Positions 32,675 through 43,403 of a stretch of 64,000 nt of DNA are shown in pieces. The stretch covers positions 682,001 to 746,000 of the forward strand of contig JACVVK020000201.1 of NCBI GenBank assembly GCA_018292915.2, read 5' to 3'. This stretch comes from Batillaria attramentaria. Its lineage: Eukaryota; Mollusca; Gastropoda; Batillariidae. Below the pieces are notes generated by a model. It was not told the DNA's origin, did no database searches, and saw only the letters and a list, made by a program, of their open reading frames with translations. Position 1 is the stretch's first letter. Each line of letters opens with the position of its first letter. The position numbers were made by a program, and so were the translations under genes.

Positions 32675-32722
<48 letters not shown>
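32675..32722. repeat. (GT)n microsatellite
   Basis: About 24 GT units. Confidence 0.97.
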
Positions 32723-32724
<2 letters not shown>

Positions 32725-33763
32725 TTTGAACGAATCCGGTGCATTACAAATAACAAAGCTTCACGTTCACAAAATAGGTTGGTATTGGAGAGGAGGAAGA
32801 CAAACTGCCTAATACCTCCCCTTCCCCCTCCCCTCCCCACTCCCTTCATTTTTTTAAGCCGTTGGACTCCGCCGCTGAGCTAAATCATCGCGTCCTTCAG
32901 AAAGGATTGAATTTAAGATTGCAACCTGAGATCCACTGAAAGTGCATATGTACGCAAACACCTAGTGGCACCTTCATGAAGACCAACAGTAAGGCTGAAA
33001 TGGTCATTGTCGTACAGTTTTGACAACAGATTACGTCAGGTACGTCAGTTGTCGACGGCGTCATGGTTCGCGACGCACCTTGTCGCCAAAACTGACACGG
33101 GATGTGCCAATTCCGGAACGAGGTTACAGTTGAAGGTGGACACTTCACGCGTTGGTGACGTACCCAGTCTGCATAAATTTAAAATCTCATATGAGCCGTG
33201 ACTGTTCTGACTTTCGCATCGATTCTGGTGTAACACTGACGTCATACCAACTGCCCAGCGTGAAGTACTGAGGGGCATCTCTACCTTAGAGCCGGATGAA
33301 GCCGCTTTATGCGTACGTGTAAAGTGCTCTGGGTCATTGCAGCTCAAGGCTGGAAGTGCCCCGGTGATTGTGCCGGGGATTTCATCTGGCATTTTGCACT
33401 TGTATACCTCTACGCACACTTGATCCATGTCCCAAGATCTCCTTTTTGGAAGGAAGAGGCGTTAAAGATATAAACTACACACACGTACACTTGAACATGG
33501 AATGAGACAGGGTCATACCCGGCCCTTACTTACTGATATTTTCCCGATGTGTTTTGTATGCCTGTGTTTCCCTTTTGTTCTTTGTCCCGCCTTCCCTCTA
33601 GCCACCACTTTGTACCCTTTCCCGCCATCGGTCGGTGCTTCGGCCAAGGGCCGTAATGATAACAGCCAGAGTGTAGTTCTGTACGAAAAGTGATTACGTC
33701 AAATGTATTAAGCGTCATCCCAGTTTGAAAAGACTTCTATGTCAACAATTTATCACATCCGCT
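32723..33763. other. Unassigned sequence; one unexplained 127-codon frame
   Basis: The minus strand is open at 33045-33428 (127 codons, Cys- and Ser-containing, no signal peptide, no motif I recognise). It could be chance or part of an unknown element. No other support was seen. Confidence 0.4.
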
Positions 33764-33773
33764 TTGACCGCAA

Positions 33774-33949
33774 AGTGGGGAGCCTGGGTGGCCGAATGGT
33801 AGAGCATTGGACTTCTGATGCTCGGGTCGTGAGTTCGTATCCCGGCTGGAGCCAAATATTTGTGCTGGCTTTCTCATCGTTGCCCCGTCTTTGATATCAC
33901 CCGTATGTGGTGGAAAAGGACGTTAAACCCCCAAACACCCACCCCATCC
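33774..33949 (+). mobile_element. tRNA-derived SINE, family 1, with 10-bp target-site duplication
   Basis: Full copy: GGGGAGCCTGGGTGGCCGAA head, box B GAGTTCGTATCCCGGC, CACCCACCCCA tail. TTGACCGCAA flanks it at 33764-33773 and 33950-33959. Confidence 0.94.
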
Positions 33950-33959
33950 TTGACCGCAA

Positions 33960-34280
33960 TGTAGTTCCCTAAAAAAAAAAAAATACCCCACGCCAGCCTT
34001 GTTTGATTATCATCGGTTTTGTTGTACATCTTACCGTGTTGTTAACCGATTTCAAATCAGCCTAGACACCTATATTGCCAAATACATGGAAAACGACACA
34101 GGGAGATAAGTGACCCTTTTCCACCAATTTTCCAAACATGGCTGAGACTAGACAGTGGTGACGTCACAGTGGAAGCGATCCGTGTAAGTTTTGGCGACAA
34201 TGAAGGTGTGTCGCGTACGAGGTCGGCGGCGACACTACACGCGACCTACCCTACTATCCGACAGTAACTATTTGAGTGTC
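33960..34280. other. Unassigned sequence, no gene seen
   Basis: A short A run at 33972-33983. No element or exon was recognised. Confidence 0.5.
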
Positions 34281-34287
34281 ACTAAGG

Positions 34288-34540
34288 CTCAGTTGGTATA
34301 GTTCGCCCGTTAGGGGGTGCAAATGTATACCAGTCAATTCCGTCGATATTTCGCATAAAGTAGAACGAAGTCAGCGGCCACGTGACTTCACCTCGCCAGA
34401 CCCCGGACTACATTTGCACCCCCTTCCGCGTTGCGGGGATACAGTCACCCTTGTTAGTGGGCGACTGGAGTTTATTTGCCCCTCCTGCGCATGACTGGTA
34501 TACATTTGCACCCCCTAACGGGCGAACTATACCAACTGAG
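34288..34540. mobile_element. Non-autonomous element with 49-bp perfect terminal inverted repeats
   Basis: Arms 34288-34336 and 34492-34540 are exact reverse complements. They begin CTCAGTTGGTATAGTTCGCC. A degenerate third copy of the arm lies inside (ACATTTGCACCCCCTTCCGC, about 34410-34430). GTCACTAAG before and GTCACTGAG after the arms (one base from each arm) look like a 9-bp target-site duplication with one mismatch, so an element of the 8-9-bp duplication class is likely. Spacer is 155 bp with no coding capacity. Confidence 0.85.
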
Positions 34541-34551
34541 GGTCACTGAGC

Positions 34552-34842
34552 CCCACAGGTAGAATGGCGGATCGGCTTCAACTTGGCGACACTTTAATCG
34601 TGTTTGCCGGTAAACGTGGCGGCATCTGATCGTACAATTCAAGAGTTAAACCCCTTAGAAAAAAAATAGAGGGACAAGAAGGCAATGATAAATTACGTTT
34701 TGAAGCTGAAGTGAAGGATACTGTTGCAACTGGTGTAAGCTATCTCTTGCCGCCTGGCAAATAAACACAGCCAAGCGAAGAGAGACAGTCGGGATTCACT
34801 GCTTGGCGGTTTCTGGTGACGCCAAGATTTCAACCGGGTCTT

Positions 34843-34843
<1 letters not shown>
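34552..34843. other. Unassigned sequence, no gene seen
   Basis: No exon or element was recognised. Confidence 0.45.

Positions 34844-34904
<61 letters not shown>
34844..34904. repeat. (CA)n microsatellite
   Basis: About 30 CA units. Confidence 0.97.
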
Positions 34905-34908
<4 letters not shown>

Positions 34909-36408
34909 CTCTAGACTCTGTCACAGAAATTTGGTTTTATTTATTCAGTAATAACACATGACTTGTGTCCGAGGTAAAATTTGTCGAAAAACGGATTCAA
35001 GTTACCAGCCAACATAAAAACGATGCGCACAGAAGTTTTAACACACTTGTGCCCGGTTTAAGTCCACAATAAAGGTTTAACTGTGATCTGTTTTGCTCAG
35101 TACGGCCTCACAAGGGTTATCCCCCCCCCCCAAAAAAAAAAAACAAAAAAAAAACACAGCGGCCGTTCTGCAAAAGACCAGTTCTCTGAACTCTATCACA
35201 GAAAATAATATGGTTTTGTTTATCAAATATAATAAATTAGTTACGTCCGATGTAAAAATTTGTCGAGGTACGGATCTCCAGCCAACATCAAACTATTTTT
35301 AATACATTTGTGCCCGTTTAAGTCCTCACAACAAAGCTGTAACTGTTATCTGTTTTTTCCAGTTCGTCCTCGCAAAGGTTATCAGACTCATCGAGTCTCT
35401 GTGCAAGTTGATTTTAAGTTATGCGCTTGTAAAGACTTCATAGCTTTAATTCACACGCTATAAAACTAAGATTGGCGTTGGAGATATATATGACTGTCCC
35501 GGGCATGCACACGCCCTGACAACTGAGCTCTTTTGTAAAATAGTAGTGTCAAGAATTTCACACTAACACGGTGTGTGGGTGTGCTGAGAAATTTAAAGAA
35601 CTCGATCTTCGTGGCTCCTCGCTGAGAAGCTCAGGGGTATGAATCATGTATTTGTACGGGGATCGACGTTTAGAGTTTGTGTTTGTGCTGTCATCATCAT
35701 AACCGTCATCACCACCACCGCCACAACCATCATCGTCATCGTCGTCGTCGTTGTTGTCGTCAGTGGAGAAGTGTACACGGTTTCATCGCTTCAGTTGCAT
35801 CACATCACAATTTCCCATTTTAGGATGATAAAGATGCATTGATTTATTGATTGATCATCACCATCATCGTCGTTATCATCACCCCTCTCTCTCTCTCTCT
35901 TGCTCGCACTGACGCACGCACACGTTCCGACCTCTTCTACCCTCTCGCCCAGGTTAAGTGTGGCAAAGTCGGGTCAGGTCACCGAGGTGCTATACATGTA
36001 GCTGGTATAAGGTATGAAGAAACTGCTGTCCGCACTAATCCATATCAACCCCCATCACTCTTGTTGGTGTCAGAAGCAGAGGGACTGCAATAGATTTTGT
36101 CTCGTCACCCCCCCCCCCCCCCCCCGGCCATGCCACCGCCTTTTCCCCCCTCTTTTTGTCTCCCCGTCCCTAGTTAAGTATTCCAGCTTCCTACTGGTGA
36201 GTCTCGACCCCCCCCCCCCCCCCCGGTTCCTTGTTTGCCATTATTTTTCGTTGGGATCCTCTTCCATGACATTTGACTCATGTGTATATTCAAGCGAAGC
36301 CGCTGTGCCCATTGTCTCAAGCGTGCAGTATTGAATATCATACCCGGCTCTAGAAAAGATATCAAATCTTGAAATATAGGGATAGAATCTGTGTGAAGAA
36401 GAATCTCT
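34905..36408. other. Unassigned sequence with poly-C, (CT)n and (ATC)n-like tracts
   Basis: Two copies of a diverged segment are visible: GTGCCCGGTTTAAGTCC...GTAACTGT-type sequence around 35049-35150 and again around 35300-35380, followed in each case by a TCCTCGCAAAGGTTATC-like string. This indicates an old local duplication of about 250 bp. C runs at about 36105-36126 and 36209-36225. No gene was seen. Confidence 0.45.
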
Positions 36409-36424
36409 ACCTATAAATGTTTCG

Positions 36425-36606
36425 GGGGAGCCGGGGTGGCCGAATGGTAGAGCGTTGGACTTCTAATGCTCGGGTCGTGAGTTCGAATCCCGGCTGGGGC
36501 CAAATCTTTGTGCTGGCTTTTTCATCGTTGCCCCGTCTTTGATATCACCCGTATGTGGTGGAAAAGGACGTTAAACTCCCGAACACCCACCCACCCCACC
36601 CCACCC
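36425..36606 (+). mobile_element. tRNA-derived SINE, family 1, with 16-bp target-site duplication
   Basis: Full copy with head GGAGCCGGGGTGGCCGAATG, box B GAGTTCGAATCCCGGC and a CACCCACCCACCCC tail. ACCTATAAATGTTTCG at 36409-36424 and ACCTATAACTGTTTCG at 36607-36622 are the duplication (one mismatch). Confidence 0.94.
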
Positions 36607-36622
36607 ACCTATAACTGTTTCG

Positions 36623-37455
36623 CATTAAACGGGAGAGATCTCGATACTGATGAAGCTGATTGCTTTGGGGCCGGGGGGGGGGGAGGGGGAGTATCATTTA
36701 CCATTTAATTCATCTACGTGTTTGGCTGTTTTAATAGTCGTTTCCTCTCACGTCGTCAACCCGCAAAGTCCTCACCAACTCCACCCCTATCATGTCACAT
36801 GACATTAAACTGACCTCTCACCTTTTGACACAGGTCATCCGTGCAGGTGCAGCAAGGTCAGGCCATAATCTCTGCATCTTGGTCACGGTGGCATACAGTA
36901 TACAGACCAGGGGCTAAAGCTGACACGCCGCTCGGCGAAATCCTGTTTTACTGCCGCATGCAAATGTCCAGAACTAGCTGTCCCCCGGTCCAGTGGACGG
37001 TGGTCAGGGAGATGCACATCGGCGTCCTCGTGTACTCTCAAATTTCATCCCCTCAAAAGAATAAAGCTCGGTCCACCAAATACGATAAAATACCAGCTGG
37101 ATTAATTCTCATCAGAACACTGTTCGTCTTTGCGCCTGCATTAATCCTGGGTGGAGATCAAGAATATTGAGTCGCGGGTCGGATCTGCACGTACGAAAGG
37201 TAAAACCTAACCCAGGCATGTATCTCTTTAGACCATGGGTGAAGGTATCAGTTTTATGTTCATGACTTTCGTGTAAAAAGTTACTAAGGGAGTTCCACAC
37301 TCCCAAACACGCCCTTTTCTACAGTCATAATAGTTTTGTTCGTATTTGGTTCTTTTTTTTCTCCAATGCATTGAAAGCACAAAGTATCCCCCCCCCCCCA
37401 CATCCCCCAAAGAAAAACAAAACAAAACAAACAAACAAAAAATCTTCAGTCTTTT

Positions 37456-37511
<56 letters not shown>

Positions 37512-38153
37512 AGAAAAATGACCCGACTATGGGAAAATACAATGAAATATATGAAAATAATTCCTGTCATGCACCGTCAGTTGTTAACCAAAACCTTATG
37601 CTTACTTCAAGGCACACTTTAAAATGTGGTCAACCTGGATTGGAACATAACTCAGAATACAGCTCTGCTGCAGCATTTTAAGCATGTGCACATACAGGTC
37701 ATCCGAGATCAGTGTGATCATACTCCCATTACCCACAGCCGAAGGGGCGTCCAGCTGAGAGGTCTACAAGTTCAAAACCAGCAGGACTAGAGGGTTATGA
37801 GTGAACTCACGCCTTCCCAAATCTTGTGAGGGGTTTAATGATATTGTTTGTTTTGGCAAATAGGGGCTGATTTCCGTCTTGTAGACTCTTTATTGTTTTG
37901 ACCGCGATTTTGAAGGTGTTTATGGGCTGACGTAAAATGAGGAAGATTTTCATGGCGGGAAAAGCATTAACAGTGTACCCGCAAAGCGAGAGTAAGTAAG
38001 GTGGTTTGGATCGAGCACTCTCTCGACCTGGAGAAATTATTTTGAGAGAGGGTCTGCTTGGCAAACTTCGGGCACATAAACATTTCAAATTAATTTTGAC
38101 AACCATGAATTAGGTCATCATCGCAGCCTGCTTTCATTGTCCAGCGTTCAGAT
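36623..38153. other. Unassigned sequence with (GATA)n
   Basis: (GATA)n at about 37457-37511, G run at about 36674-36683, C run at about 37389-37399. No exon was recognised. Confidence 0.5.
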
Positions 38154-38322
38154 GGGGGAGCCGGGGTGGCCGAATGGTAGAGCGTTGGACTTCTAATGCT
38201 CGGGTCGTGAGTTCGTATCCCGGCTGGAGCCAAATATTTGTGCTGGCTTTTGCATCGTTGCCCCGTCTTTGATATCACCCGTATGCGGTGGAAAAGGACG
38301 TTAAAAACCCCCAAACACCCAC
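38154..38322 (+). mobile_element. tRNA-derived SINE, family 1
   Basis: Full copy with head GGGGGAGCCGGGGTGGCCGA, box B GAGTTCGTATCCCGGC and end GGACGTTAAAAACCCCCAAA. The SINE motif GTGGAAAAGGACGT (38288-38301) is followed 22 nt later by its exact reverse complement (38323-38336), just past the CACCCA tail. Confidence 0.92.
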
Positions 38323-38336
38323 ACGTCCTTTTCCAC

Positions 38337-40984
38337 GAGTAACCAGAGTATACGGAAAAACAGGCATGGGTACCGAAGAGACGAACGTTTTATACGGCGG
38401 AATTTAGACCATCCTGATGCATTTACGCTAAAACTTGCACACTTTATAAAATTTAAGATTTTCAAACATAGCGAATCTATTTCTGTAGTTGTGATTGTGC
38501 TGCCATATCAGTGAGTCATTTTTCCAGTGCCACGATTGGCTGTTTATTTGTACAGGTAATTCATTTGTATTCATGTCCCCCTACAGGGGGGATTGAATAA
38601 ACTCGACTTCAGTTGGCTTAACAATGGTAAACAGCGTATTTCACTTTACCAGGGTGCAGCAGCATTCTCCACGCTGAGACGACTATACTCCACTTCACCC
38701 TGTACACTTTGGGGCGAGGGATCGGATCGTGGTAGCCCCGATGGCCCAGCTGTTTGGGGGAGGACAAACTCAGCTAGACCCGGGTCTAGGACCGTGGCGA
38801 CCCTGGGCAGGATGAACACTCATAAACGCTCATCTCGCTGGGGATGAGGGCTCGTTGTCTTTCCGCCGGCCGCGGGGTGGCCGTTTAACTCACTCCTTTA
38901 TGTTTTAAGGCGGCCATTACCCGGTGACTTTATGCGCCACTCTGTCCCTTTCGCTGGACGAGCCGTCTCGAGACGGACGCAGCGTGCGATGGGGGGCTTT
39001 ATTACAGACTCGGGGCCCTGTTGCCATGAATTATACATCACCGGCACTTGGTCGTAACCCCTTGAAAGAAATGGCGTTGGTGCTGTGTGTCGAGCATTGA
39101 ACCCTTCGTCCTCAACCCAACCAAGAAAAGCGCGATTGGTTTCTGCGTTGTGTGGTGCTTCGAAGTTTTCTTTGCGTATAAAGGTCGCATCCATCAGATT
39201 CCAATAGAGAGAAATTATTCGTAATCGTCCGATTTCGCGGGCAAGAAATAATCCGCAAGGTCACGCATTGCGACATGGCTGTAAAGAAACTGCGTAAAAC
39301 CTTCTTTTGAAAACGCTGCTGGGGTGCATTCATTTTCTGGAGCTTTTGGGGTTTTTTTGTGTGCACAATCAGCACTGCATTATGCAGCAATGAAATCTGA
39401 TTTTGCCGTTCAGATAATATGAAGTGTGGTAATTCCGAGCACTCCCGCGTTGAAAAACAGCTTTAATGTGCATTTTTTTTCTGCAAATGATATTGTAATG
39501 CAGGAACATAAACCCAGTGTGTGTTATGCCCGTTTATGTTGTAGTTCAATAAATGTGAATACGATTTTTGTAGTTGTTTTTCTCTTTATGTCTTTTTCGT
39601 CTTGCAAATGTTTCATAAAATATTTTCAGCTAATGTTTTGGCCAGGTCATCACAGCAATATCAGCAATTCTCTGGTTGAATGCAATAAATATTTTTTGTT
39701 CTTTAATGTCCTTTAAGGCTTACGTTTAACTGCGTATTTCAGTCATGAAAAAACCGAAAACAAGAACTGAGTGTGTATATGCTACGGTCGTTGACCAGTC
39801 AATATTTGAATCGAACTGTGGAGCGTACACGTCCAGTGTGTCTTACATCACCACTCCTACCATCCCATTAACCTCTTCACCTCTCATAAACTAGCTTCTA
39901 GAGCCTTAACGACTGTTCACGTTTCCTGTCCTAGCACCAGACCAGAATCGACGCATTTAGTGTTGTGGCTTAATACATGCGGAAAGACTTTAGTCTTCCT
40001 TCCCACACCTACAGTGAATAAATCATCAGAGTGGTTTACATCATGCCTAGTATAAGTTTGCTCCTCCGTTGTCAGCAGGCGATATCCCGGCTTATCTCCG
40101 GCTCACAGGTTTTTTTTTGGTTTTTTTTTTCGCAGGTTAAGATATCTTCAGCATCTCCGGCTGTTTAGCACCGCCAAGTGTTCATCAAAGTCACGTGAGC
40201 AGGATGTGTAACTATAGGCATTATAAATCACGGTGGTTATAGGGATGATTTGCATAAAGTATTCAGCTCTGGGGATTTTCTCGTGGAGTCTGAGCTGCCA
40301 CCCACACTACAATATTTCATTTCGCGCGTAAATTTTGAAAGTGTGATTGATAACGCGCAGTGAACGAGGAAAAGGTGTTCTCATAGCTCCTTCCCTTGAC
40401 CGACTTGCCTGTCTTCCTTGTCGTTTACGACCTAGGAAACTCTTCCTGGGATTTTCAAAAAGGCATTTCTTTTACAGCCTTGAATTTCGAGGGTGATAAC
40501 GATCGCCAGTTTTGATACAGCTCTCTTTCGCTGTAGAGTCGAGCAAATCCCGCCCCCGCGCGGAGATGTGCGCGAGATATACACCAACCGGACGCGCGTG
40601 ATTTCTGTCCGATAGTCTCGCTCGGTCGCGTGTTCATGCCGGTTTGACGTCATTGCCGTGAGGGCGAGGTCAGCCTCATGAGATAGGAAAAGCCCGTAGA
40701 TCTGAATGGGGTACAGTATCCACTGTCTTCTTTAGTGGACACTAGATATCACTTTGAGCTACTGCAGGGAGATTTTTGTAAAGTGACCCGATAAGTTTCA
40801 GGCTTGGCCACATGCGCGACAGATCTTTCTCGAAAGGACGTGTTAACAAGCGGACCGCGGTAGACCACAGTCAAGCTGCCCTGGTGTGGTGGCCGACCAT
40901 CTCCTATAGCATGTACTCATTCTTCCTACATCAGATTTGGTATCCCTTCTACCCATAGCCAGCTGAAGTGCAGCACAGCACGCA
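38337..40984. other. Unassigned sequence; possible retroposon tail near 38584
   Basis: GGGGGGATTGAATAAACTCG at about 38585 resembles a retroposon 3' end with an AATAAA signal. The rest, about 2.4 kb, shows no exon, simple repeat of note or element. Confidence 0.45.
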
Positions 40985-41075
40985 TGTCTGGCTCCCCAGC
41001 CCGGATTGAAACTCAAGACCCGAGGATTGGAAGTCCAAACGATCTACCAGATGGGCTAATCCGGTTTCCCCGTGG
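40985..41075 (-). mobile_element. tRNA-like SINE head, diverged relative of family 1
   Basis: In reverse: GGGGAAACCGGATTAGCCCA (box A region), GACTTCCAATCCTCGGGTC, and a damaged box B GAGTTTCAATCCGGGC. The family-1 body is missing. It is not a usable tRNA gene because the arms do not pair properly. Confidence 0.6.
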
Positions 41076-41356
41076 GTGGAAAGACGTGGCTTGTAAGATG
41101 CATTACTTCTAGACAAATGGTTACGTTAAAACTGTGTCATCTTTTTGCCGAGCCCCGGCTCAGCATTAATAGATAATTTATGCACAGTAGCGATAAATCA
41201 AGGAGGAATGTCACACACTCGAATTTCCAGTTCCCAAGAGAAACAGCCCACAGACTACAATGTAACACAACGGGTCGCTGAAACGATGAATATCCCGTTT
41301 GTAAGCTTTCGTTACCCTAACGAAACCGGGTCTCTTTAAAGAGAATAATTATTCTG

Positions 41357-41358
<2 letters not shown>

Positions 41359-41419
<61 letters not shown>
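41359..41419. repeat. (CA)n microsatellite
   Basis: About 30 CA units. Confidence 0.97.
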
Positions 41420-41420
<1 letters not shown>

Positions 41421-41491
41421 ACTGCTTCGGAATCGTTCCTGTGTACGCCATAATTGTCCCGAAGTTCAGTTTCGCTAGAAAATTGTTTCGC

Positions 41492-41951
41492 TGATTGGTG
41501 GATGTTTGGGAGTGTAACGTCCTTTCCACCACGTGTGGGTGATATCAAAGACGGGGCAACGAGAAAAAGACCAGGACCCGTTTTAGAAGTCGAGGTTAAT
41601 TTAACCCACGGCTACAGGCCTAACCCAGACTAGGACAAAAGAAACCCCAAAACAAAATTAAATTAAAAAAGGAAGCGAAGAAAGAAAGACAAAAATCCTT
41701 CTATAACGGCATAGGCACCTTGCTGGAATGGACCCGCTTCCTGATTTAAAACAACAACAACAACAACAACAACAACAATTAACCCTAGAGCGAGTTTAGT
41801 TTGAGGTTAGACTCTAACCCAGGGCTAACACCCCTAACCCCGACTTTTACATGCGGGCCCTGTAGAAATATTTGGCCCCAGCCGGGATTCGCATTCACGA
41901 CCCGAGCATTGCGAGTCCAACGCTTTACCATTTGGCTATCCCGGCTCCCTG
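41492..41951 (-). mobile_element. tRNA-derived SINE, family 1, split by a MITE
   Basis: The tail half (41492-41574, to GACCAG) and head half (41860-41951, from AAATATTTGGCCCCAGCC) are separated by the GGCCCG-ended MITE. Joined, they give a normal-length minus-strand SINE. Flanks AGAAAATTGTTTCG (about 41477) and AGAAATTGTTTTGCG (about 41952) look like a decayed target-site duplication. Confidence 0.9.
41575..41859. mobile_element. GGCCCG-ended MITE, copy B (285 bp), nested in a SINE
   Basis: This is the reverse-orientation homologue of 27238-27513. Its left end is partly decayed (GACCCG...TCGAGGTTAA), its right end intact (CGACTTTTACATGCGGGCC). It contains AATTTAACCCACGGCTACAG, the AAGCGAAGAAAGAAAGAC block, an internal (CAA)n expansion at about 41753-41778 and GGTTAGACTCTAACC. 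CAG at 41572-41574 and CTG at 41860-41862 fit a 3-bp duplication with one change. Confidence 0.87.
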
Positions 41952-42066
41952 AGAAATTGTTTTGCGTGTTACATCCCGTTTATAGAGTAAATGAATATAT
42001 GTATGCTTCAATATAAGCTGCAATTGTTTGTTAGTATGAATGGCACTCGTGCTATTTCATCTTCTG

Positions 42067-42071
<5 letters not shown>

Positions 42072-42124
<53 letters not shown>
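42072..42124. repeat. (CA)n microsatellite
   Basis: About 26 CA units. Confidence 0.97.
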
Positions 42125-42125
<1 letters not shown>

Positions 42126-42524
42126 CGTAAACGACATGAAGGACATTAGAGGGTAATGCAGTGGAACAAACGAGGGCTTACACTACAGTAATGGCTTTGC
42201 GTTGAGGCGTGTGGCACTATTCTGTCAAGAACAAAATATATCTCCTTTCGCCGCTAACTACAGAGATTTTCACGCGTCCAAAGTTGTTCCCAAGTTCCGT
42301 CGGCATAAAAAAGTGTGATGGATAGCTTGTACCCAGTCATCTTACACGTAGAGTACAATGGAAATGTTACAAGACAGGCGGACAAAGTCACCGCTCACCT
42401 TAACCTCCAGTAACTGTGTCTGGTGCACAGATACACGACTGGCTGCCAGCTTCGTCCCGCAGTTACCGCGGGAAACAGAAATACAGACGTAATGATATTC
42501 CTCCAAGGTTACAGACCAGCTACG
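42125..42524. other. Unassigned sequence, no gene seen
   Basis: No exon or element was recognised. Confidence 0.5.
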
Positions 42525-42950
42525 CTAAATATAGTAGAAAATCTTTGCCCCTTTTAAAATTTGTGTGCAGAGTAAAAAATGGAAATCTGATGCTTTTTGG
42601 TGTCTTTTGATGACAAGTTTCATGCCAGGTAAAAGTAAAATTAGGGAAAAACTATAATGAGGCTGGCTTGTGGACTATTTGTATTCATGCGCGGCTGGCA
42701 CAGGAGCCAGCAGACGACCGCGGAATGAGGGGGTATGTGGTCGCTGCCAACATTGCCAAAAAACGGAATATTGGAATTTGTTGAAATTTACTCTACACAT
42801 GAGTCTATGGCTGCCTGATTTTCGTGATTTTTTTTTTTTTTTTTTTTTGGGGGGGGGGGGAATTTTAAAGCATTTCTAGGGTGTCATCTGCAACATTATG
42901 TGTAAGAGGAATATATAGCGTTTTTCTCCAAAAATGCATCGATGGTACGT
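42525..42950 (+). repeat. Dispersed repeat family D2, copy 2
   Basis: Closely similar and colinear with 24551-24970 throughout, including GGCTGGCTTGTGGACTATTT and CATTTCTAGGGTGTCATCTG. It differs by a T/G run (about 42830-42859) where copy 1 has a short T/G string. Confidence 0.78.
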
Positions 42951-43203
42951 AGCCTATAATGGTAATCCCCGGATGGGATGCTTTGTTTCTACTAAAAACC
43001 AAGGGACTGTAGCGAGGAGCACCTTGCGACAAAAACATATTAAGCAAAAACAACGGCACGCTTTCACCCGTAAAAATAGCTATTTCCTGAATGCTGAGAC
43101 ACTGCTGAATCTGATGAGATAGTCGTTTTTCACGTATTTTTACCTTTCTTTTTTTTTTTTTTTTTTGGGGGGGGGGGGTGTTGGACCACTCTGATTAAGA
43201 ATG

Positions 43204-43391
43204 GGGTGGGTGGGTGGCTCGTTGGGGGGGTGGGGGTGGTTAACGTCCTTTTCCACCACATACGGGTGATATCAAAGACGGGGCAACGATGAAAAAGCCA
43301 GCACAAATATTTGGCTCCAGCCAGGATTCGAAGTCACGACCCGAGCATTCCGAGTCCAACACTCTACCATTCGGCCATCCCGGCTCCCCCT
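43204..43391 (-). mobile_element. tRNA-derived SINE, family 1, with 12-bp target-site duplication
   Basis: Full minus-strand copy with a G-rich (reversed CACCC) tail. TGATTAAGAATG at 43192-43203 and TGATTCAGAATG at 43392-43403 flank it (one mismatch). Confidence 0.93.
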
Positions 43392-43403
43392 TGATTCAGA
43401 ATG

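Noticed and set aside
33045..33428. 127-codon minus-strand frame as a gene
   Set aside because: No recognised domain, no signal peptide, no splice or promoter evidence. Kept only as an unexplained frame.
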